From Cymbomonas tetramitiformis (taxonomy: Eukaryota; Chlorophyta; Pyramimonadophyceae; Pyramimonadales; Pyramimonadaceae), in contig LGRX02030364.1 of NCBI GenBank assembly GCA_001247695.2, positions 1 through 36,483 on the forward strand: a DNA stretch of 36,483 nucleotides. Reading direction: 5' to 3'. A program made the translations under genes and the position numbers. Each line of letters begins with the position of its first letter. Position 1 is the stretch's first letter. Of the stretch, positions 30,408 to 36,483 are shown one piece after another. The notes beneath the pieces are model-generated. The model did no database searches. It was not told where the DNA came from and saw only the letters and a program-made list of their open reading frames with translations.

Positions 30408-31173
30408 TTGGGGAGTTTTACAATGGGAGGCCCTAAAAAAATCGAAAATTTGACCGAATCTAGGGTTTAAGATTTTCCCGAGTGGAATGTAATTTTATTT
30501 AATTTTCCGGTTGTTTTAGGGTTTAAGAAATATTCCTAATTTTCACGAAAAAAATCATCTTTTTCAGCCTGAATTAAGGAAGGTGTATGGGGTTTTTTGT
30601 GTTAAGAAAACATAAATTTTCCATTGAACTTGTATAATATTTCACGCATTTTTAAGCTTCAAATTTTTTTCGAAACTCGGTAGCAAAATGAAACTTTTTA
30701 CGTCTGATTTTTATGAAAAATGTTTTTGGGGGTTCATCGATGAACCCCTTTTATTTTTTCTAGTTTTATATGATGAATTTCAGGCCTTTTTGGGTGTTGG
30801 GGAGTTTTACAAGGGGAGGCCCTGAAAAAATCGAAAATTTGACCGAATCTAGGGTTTAAGATTTTCCCGAGTTGAATGTAATTTTATTTCATTTTCCGGT
30901 TGTTTTAGGGTTTAAGAAATATTCCTGATTTTCACTAAAAAAATCATCTTTGTCAGCCTGAATTAAGGAAGGTTAATGGGGTTTTTTGTGCTAAGAAAAC
31001 ATAAATTTTCCATTGAACTTGTACAATATTTCACGCATTCTCAAGCTTCAAAATTTTTTTCGAAACTCGGTAGCAAAATCACACTTTATACGTCTGATTT
31101 TTATGAAATATGTTTTTGGGGGTTCATCGATGAACCCCTTTTATTTTTTATAGTTTTATATGCCCTTTTTGGG
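30408..31173 (+). repeat. 389-bp AT-rich tandem dimer with internal hairpins
   Basis: Copy 1 is ~30408-30796 and copy 2 ~30797-31173; they are highly similar, with copy 2 lacking about 11 bp near its end. Each holds a perfect GGGGTTCATCGATGAACCCC palindrome (30729-30748 and 31119-31138) followed by a T-rich run. There is no coding signal. The hairpin plus T-run resembles a transcript-end structure, but it could equally be a protein-binding site. Confidence 0.88.
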
Positions 31174-31451
31174 TTTTTTTTCTAAAATTTTTGAAATTTC
31201 TTCAAAAAAACCCCGATTTTTTTTGCAATTTCAGGAATATTTTTTGTTCACTTCGTCCCTATTTTTTTGTGTTTGCCCCGTTTTTTTTATCTTCTTCCAG
31301 GCATAAAACAACCTACAACCGCTAGCTCACGAACTCGAGTTTACGGCGCGCGCCAGGACTTCTCTTAAATAAAGCACAAACGCGGACTAAAAACATTAAA
31401 CGCGCAAACCCTTAAAAACCTACACCGCACAATTAAAAGTCTCACGACAAC
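31174..31451. other. AT-rich leader of the small ORF
   Basis: T-rich to ~31300, then a moderate-composition stretch before the ATG at 31452. No motif could be named with confidence. Confidence 0.3.
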
Positions 31452-31841
31452 ATGCCTTCCGTTTACAAGTTTGTTGACTACTTTCTTGCCGGACCTCATG
31501 ACCGTGAGATGATTGCAACCCACCACATTCAACACTTGCGCTGCAATGACTGTCGACTTGAGCAGTGGCGCCTTTCGACTCATTACAACGTGCGCAACAT
31601 GGAACGTGGAAGAAGAGACGCCGGGTTCGCCAGTTGGCGCTTCGTCCATCGCACCCGGTCGCATTTAGTTTTTGAACTGATGGCGCGCGAAGGAGACTAC
31701 CCCGACCGTGCTGGTAACGAGTGGACTACGCCGCGGACCATGATTGTCCCAGCAGACCTTCCTGGCGGGACTCCGGGCTGTCATTGGACGCTTTTCATCA
31801 TGCTCGTTTGTCCCCGCCGCTGGGATCAGCCGAAGGTGTAA
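31452..31841 (+). CDS. Small hypothetical protein (129 aa)
   Basis: ATG-initiated open frame ending in TAA. The protein is Arg/His/Trp-rich with a CNDC pair and no recognised family. Composition of its frame looks more gene-like than the flanks. It is convergent with MTase-2 and lies just downstream of the tandem dimer, so it may be an accessory gene of the same element or an isolated exon. Confidence 0.4.
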   Translation: MPSVYKFVDYFLAGPHDREMIATHHIQHLRCNDCRLEQWRLSTHYNVRNMERGRRDAGFASWRFVHRTRSHLVFELMAREGDYPDRAGNEWTTPRTMIVPADLPGGTPGCHWTLFIMLVCPRRWDQPKV

Positions 31842-32518
31842 CTGTTCTAGGCCGTTCAGAAACTCTGAACATTTCGAGCAACTTTGCACCTCATGCCGAT
31901 GTGAGACGTAGGCGAACATTATAGCTTGTTTAGACTGGAAATATTTAAAGAATTTGTTTGTATAAAATGTAAGCCGTGTGTGGTTTGTAGATAAACTTTA
32001 CATTCAGCCACTAGTCTTTCGTATATTAAAAGTTGTCGTCATTGTGGACTGGTATATTTTATGTGCTTACTTTCTTGCCGTAGAAAAGTGTGTAAGTGTT
32101 TATTCCGTGTGTGCAAATCTCGAAGCTTGCCGTCATCCATTAAACAAACCTTTATAACACGCTGATTCAACTTACACCCTAAATGTGCTAAACGAAATAT
32201 TTCCGTCATCGTTTATAAATATACTTTTCGCTCTTAACATCACATGAAATATACAGCTTCAAATCAATATTCAAAACAAAGTTACCGGCGCGCATGTTTT
32301 GCCTCCAGAGTTTAACACGACTTCACCTTTTCTAGTGCCTTCGCCCCATCGCCTACTCGTCTTCGTGCATTGACCAACTACGTTCTCCATTGGTTTTTCA
32401 CGTGCTTTCGCGGACCACTACTAACCACAAGTCCGGGTGGCCGGCCCCCCAGTTAGGTTCAAAACATACTTCTTTCCCCGCCAAGATCCCTAACTAACTT
32501 TCACTAACTTTCGATGTT
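31842..32518. other. Non-coding stretch between convergent genes
   Basis: AT-rich; probably the overlapping 3' regions of the 31452 ORF (plus) and MTase-2 (minus). A few AATAAA-like and TATAAATATA-like strings are present but not diagnostic. No RNA gene or repeat was recognised. Confidence 0.4.
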
Positions 32519-35500
32519 CTACTTCACGTTTGTCACTTTCATCTTCCGGTACGGCTCACTCAATCCAAGAGACCCCACATGGCGCTTCGCGCAGCAGAAC
32601 ACCGCGTGAGATAAATAGTGCACCGCGCTCATGAAGTTTGCACGCTTCCTCTCCACGCCGATGAAGGCGCGTCCCATGCGAAGCGCTCCAATCCCAGTGG
32701 TTCCTGCGGAACACTTAACATCATTCAATACCCCGGCGTGTCCCTCGCGGCAAAACCAATGCATCCACAATGACACGCACCACTTCCCATGAACGGGTCC
32801 AGCACCACCATGTCGATGTCGGTTGTGTACCGCTCCACCAACAGCTCCATGAGCTCCACCTTTTTCTGTCCCACCACCAAGGTCTTGCCATGCTCTTCGC
32901 AGGGCTTACCGCCCTTCAAGCATCCCACTACGGCGCAATCGTGCTTGAAGGTATCCTGCACTTGAACGGCTTGGAAAGGTCGTGCCTGATGTTCTACCTC
33001 GGTCTCAACGATGTCCATCCTCTGCTCCTCATCCAATTCCTTCCAGCTTGGTTCCCAGCTCTCAGCCAGGTGCTTTTCCAAGGCCTTCTCAAAAGCCTTC
33101 ACCTCTTGGTAACTTAGGGCACGCAAAATGTTTCCAGTCCAACAATTCACCGGGTAATAATCAAAGTCAAGGTCCTTACATTGCTGCCCCCTGGTTTGGA
33201 TGCTGGTCTTGAAGTCCAACTTCGGAGCCTCCAGCTTCCGTGCAAAAGTCGTGTACTGGTGTCCCACGGACTTTGGCGTGTTCGTGAAAGTCGCGTTGTT
33301 GCGGTTCCCCTCCGTCACGATGTACCCCGGCATTGTCTTGTACACCTGTGATCCTTCCCCCCTTTTCCCTCCCTTTCAGAAACGTAACAAAAAAGCAAAA
33401 ATAAAAGGGTGCCTTCAAAGCAACAAGTGTTACATCGATCCTACCGGGTGCTTCAACGCCTTCCAGCCCGCCTCCAAAGCTCGAAGGGCTTCACTGTCGC
33501 CTAAGGCACACACAATGGTGTCTCCGTCGTTTTCCCCCAGATCGGCGTATTTATGATCCTCAGACATGCCATCGTTGTTCGCGCACAGCTCGTCCAACTT
33601 GACTGCGAACGCATCCCAATCCACCTTCGTGTTGTACCCGGTCTTGCTCTCATGGCCCCACGGAACATCCGTGATGACCGCCGCCACACAAAACTTATCT
33701 TCCGCCGCGTTGTGCGTGATGACGTCCATGGCCCCGAGAGCTTCGCCGAAGTACAGCTGCAACAGCGGGATGCCTTGGGAGTTCATGGCAACCGATGTCA
33801 ACACCAACAACTTCTCAGACTCGTCGTGTCCGTGTTGATGGATTAACTCCAAGATGTACTCCACCTTCCCATCCTTCACCTTCGTGCCACGCGTCGTCTT
33901 CAGGTTCTTCGCCGGTACCACCTTCGGCACCTCCACGGACACAATATTGTGCACATGATGCCGTACACCAGGTTTCAACGCCTCCTCATTCATCTTCAAG
34001 AACTGCCCAATCTCAATGCTCTCCTTCACCGGTGCCTTCTGCCGCGTTCCATTTCGGAGCGTTCCGCCTGCCATCTTCAATTGTCGCAACCCTTCGTAGT
34101 CCGGGTTCCCTCGCGACACCCCAACCCAAGGCTTCATCCATTCCGGGCAGGGGGCCGGGCCGTCCTCCATGTCCTGCTCATCCTTCTGTTTCTCCTTGTC
34201 GCAAAGCCAAGCCGACTAAGCGGCATCCTCCTCCTCAAAGGCCTGCAACTCTTGACGTAGCTTCCCCATCTCCTCCCTCTGCTTAGTTAGACTCGCTTTC
34301 TGCTTCTTTCCATTTGGGACATGTTGCCCCGCGTCCTCCGCCGCAAACCAATCCGCCACTTCCTGTCTCTTCCGCTTCCGATCTTCACGTGTTTCACGAA
34401 CCTCGTCCGACTCCTTTTCAAAGTCAAACTTTGCATCCTCCTCCTCATCGTCCTCCTCTTCCTCATCCTTCTCCTGACCATCTTCCACACCATCCGGTTC
34501 CTCACCTTCTTCCTTTCCCTCATCTACCTCCTCACCCCCATCCTCTTCGTCAACATCATCCCCACCCGACTCACTTTCCTGCTTCTCTCCCTCTTCCTCG
34601 TCAACATCCCCACCCGTCTCACCAGCAACTTCCGCAAGGGTCTTGATGCCACTCTCCTGAGCCTCCGCAGCAGTCTCCTCCCACTCAACCAGCTCGTTGT
34701 GCTTCTTCAGCAAGTCCTGCACGACTTTCGGCTCGACATCCCGGTTCAGGCGAGCCAAGTTACTGGTCTTGGAGCAAGTCTCGTTGGCGTCGAAGAAAGT
34801 ACCATCGTACCTGTAAACAAAAGTTTGACACCCATCACCTTTCCGCATAAAAAAATAGTTCACGGCTTTAACCAAACCGTGGTAGGTGGACTTACTTTCC
34901 GGCGCTCAAGTCCTCCAAGAACTTCGACGCCTCTTCAGTGTTTTTCGGCTTCCCCTTAGAGCTTTGAAGCTCTAGCTGTGAGCGGACTTCTTGACGAAGC
35001 AGCACAAACGACCACAAGTCCGTGAAGGCGCGTGTGGTTCCGACGAAGCCCAAAGTCGCGCATTGCTTCTTCTTCTTCAAGTGGAGCTCGCCATTCTCGT
35101 CCTTCACGGCGAACTTGACGTTCTCGTTCACTTTCAGGAAAACCTGAGACATGTGTTTGTCCTTAGGCGTGATGGTTGCATGTAACACAATAAAATAAAG
35201 ACCGGCTTCGACCGTACCTGATATCTTTGTGTCGGATTAAGACGCTGGAACTCCTTGTTGTCGAACAAGGAGTTGAAGCCGTAGGGGGAATCCTTCCCCA
35301 AAGCTTCGCAGTTCTCGCGAAGCAATGCCTCCAGCCGCTCGTCGGGCCCGATCACCTTTTCGTGGATGTGGGCCATCCTCTTGAAGAACATCAACGAGTA
35401 TAACGAAGGGTCGATGTGCGAGAACAAAACAACCAGCTTCTGTGGTTTGGCCACGGCCTTGTCAATGGATGACATCAGCCACTTGAAGGAGGCGTAGTCG

Positions 35501-36090
35501 TCGAAAAAAGTTTTTTTCTTGGACCCCTTCTCGTTCTGCACGATGCGTGAGAGTGCGAGGCACGTAACCTCCTCCTTCGTGATGTCCTCCGACACCACGA
35601 TGACATTACATTCCAGAAACCTTTTGTCCCGGGCCTCAAGTTTTTTCCCGCCTACCACGGCGCCATCTTGGAAGGCACGAGTGAAAAACTCGTGCCTACC
35701 ATGTCCATCAATGGCGATGTACCTCTTACTGAAAACATAAACAAACACAGCACGCCATTTAAAACGACAAAGAACACGGTTCAAGGGTGAGAGAAACTAT
35801 TTATAAAATATATATAAAGTGTTTACTTCAGCTTAAGCTACCACTGACTGTCTAGCATCCACAAAGGACATTGCATCCTACGTCTTTTTGCGTTGCGCTC
35901 AGCGTCTTTTTTATTCTTGAGTCTCCTCTTAGCTAATGCCACATCTGGAACATTATACCAGCCAAAGGGAACATGGTTCTTGCTGCAAGAATCTTCCTCA
36001 TCTTCTGAGGATGTAACATCTACAAGCAACACTCGCTCTGACACCGCATGTTCTTCTTTCGAGCAGGAGTCCTGAAGGGAGTCAGTAGAC
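32519..36090 (-). CDS. ParB-like/permuted DNA methyltransferase fusion (MTase-2; at least 6 exons, 5' end unresolved)
   Basis: Exons: 36090-35827, 35728-35218, 35143-34896, 34810-33445, 33345-32781, 32703-32519; GT-AG junctions with matching phases give about 1,045 codons. Exon 1 has basic stretches (KRRLKNKK, AKRRR). Exon 2 begins KRYIAIDGHGRHEFFTRAF and continues with VIVVSEDITKEEVTCLALSR, like the ParB/Srx core (IDGHxR ... xLxLxxN). Exon 4 has a long acidic region, an RKRKR NLS-like segment, then the MTase N-half with ITDVPWG (motif IV; DVPW at 33669-33658). Exons 5-6 carry motif I, DPFMGSG|TTGIGALRMGRAFIGVER, split by the 77-nt intron 32704-32780. The order is that of beta-class N6A/N4C MTases; ParB-MTase fusions are familiar in phages and bacteria. 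Two in-frame TAGs occur (35840-35838 and 34218-34216), each one change from CAG. The first exon is not in view or not recognised. Confidence 0.78.
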
Positions 36091-36177
36091 CTGCAGATGA
36101 ACAGCAAATAAACAACAAGAAAGTCACCATGCAAAACCAAGAAGGGTTCAAGCACTAACCTTTTTTTGATGAAGTAG

Positions 36178-36483
36178 AAAAGCGTTCATCGATCGATGAA
36201 CGCTTTTTAAAAAACACTGCTAAAGAAACAAGTGTTTTGACCGGTTTAAAGAAAAGTGTTCATCGATGAACGCTTTCTTTATTTTGTTGCTGAAGCTTGA
36301 GTTTTTTAAACTGTTTTTAAGAAAAGCGTTCATCGATGAGCGCTTTTCTTAGTTTTCCTTGTATTTTTCTTAAAACTTTGCGCTTTGGAGTTGCAAAAGC
36401 TGCGATATTTCTATGTGATTCAGCTTTTTTGTCAGGAAAAAAATAGGGAAAGCAAGGAAAGCGCTCATCGATGAACGCTTTTC
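36178..36483. repeat. Four CATCGATG-centred hairpins upstream of MTase-2
   Basis: Palindromes at 36178-36207 (perfect 30 bp, centre ATCGATCGAT), 36251-36277, 36321-36348 and 36457-36483 (cut by the window edge). The usual form is GAAAAGCGTTCATCGATGAA with complementary flank and a following T-run. The middle two share an upstream TTTAAA-containing spacer, so part of this is a ~70-bp tandem array. The TTCATCGATGAA core also occurs in the hairpins of the 30.4-31.2 kb dimer. Confidence 0.88.

Noticed and set aside
33795..34959. Pro/His- and Leu-rich plus-strand ORFs opposite MTase-2
   Set aside because: They are the antisense of the acidic low-complexity exon of MTase-2, which creates long open frames without protein character.
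18409..36090. Variant genetic code with TAA/TAG read as Gln
   Set aside because: Only three such codons occur in more than 2,600 codons of Gln-rich protein. The 1,227-aa and 1,128-aa transposases have none, and the TNP2 gene ends in tandem TAG TAG. Nonsense mutation or local readthrough is more likely.
1..36483. Integrated giant virus or bacterial contamination
   Set aside because: No capsid, packaging ATPase, polymerase or operon structure is seen. The genes have spliceosomal introns and belong to eukaryotic transposon families. The ParB-MTase similarity to phage enzymes is confined to intron-bearing genes.

Overview
The window reads as accessory DNA from the nuclear genome of a eukaryote, most likely a green-lineage organism (alga or charophyte; inference, moderate confidence). 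Its genes have short GT-AG introns of about 70-260 nt. It carries a Mutator-like element with a SWIM transposase, an EnSpm/CACTA-type TNP2 transposase with its usual C-terminal domains, and a short stretch of plant-type TTTAGGG sequence. No rRNA, tRNA, CRISPR array or bacterial operon was seen.

Layout. 1-3.4 kb (minus): the 5' part of an LTR-type retroelement, with a frameshifted gag with a CCHC knuckle and an open pol frame with a retropepsin DSG site that runs off the left edge. 3.5-9.0 kb (plus): a decayed region with a same-strand GTGTTAA repeat cluster, Cys-rich ORFs, a MYND finger and a truncated TNP2-like transposase. 9.0-11.5 kb: mostly non-coding. 11.5-16.2 kb (plus): a ten-exon TNP2 transposase of about 1,227 aa ending in a PHD finger; every splice phase agrees and there is no internal stop. 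16.2-18.4 kb: hairpins, degenerate tandem repeats and a TATG microsatellite.

18.4-25.7 kb is the most interesting part. A five-exon minus-strand gene of about 1,583 codons ends in a circularly permuted (motif IV before motif I) DNA-methyltransferase-like domain. It is divergent from a plus-strand DUF7869-type transposase-like gene. Between them lie five 42-bp tandem units, each built on a 23-bp palindrome containing GAATTC, plus a large inverted repeat. 25.75-30.18 kb: a complete MULE with long TIRs and a perfect 9-bp target duplication (GGACTTGAC), inserted into the 3' end of the DUF7869 gene, whose reading frame resumes beyond it.

30.4-31.2 kb: a 389-bp AT-rich tandem dimer, each unit with a GGGGTTCATCGATGAACCCC hairpin. 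31.45 kb: a small hypothetical ORF. 32.5-36.1 kb (minus): a second methyltransferase gene with a ParB-like N-terminal region, an acidic middle and a permuted MTase domain with DVPW and an intron-split DPFMGSG/TTG motif. 36.18-36.48 kb: four hairpins sharing the CATCGATG core of the 30.7/31.1 kb hairpins.

Working hypothesis (inference): the DUF7869 and MTase genes form a mobile module in which a transposase travels with a DNA-modification enzyme. Both MTase genes contain in-frame TAA/TAG codons, each one C-to-T change from a Gln codon, so these copies may be decaying or may need stop suppression.
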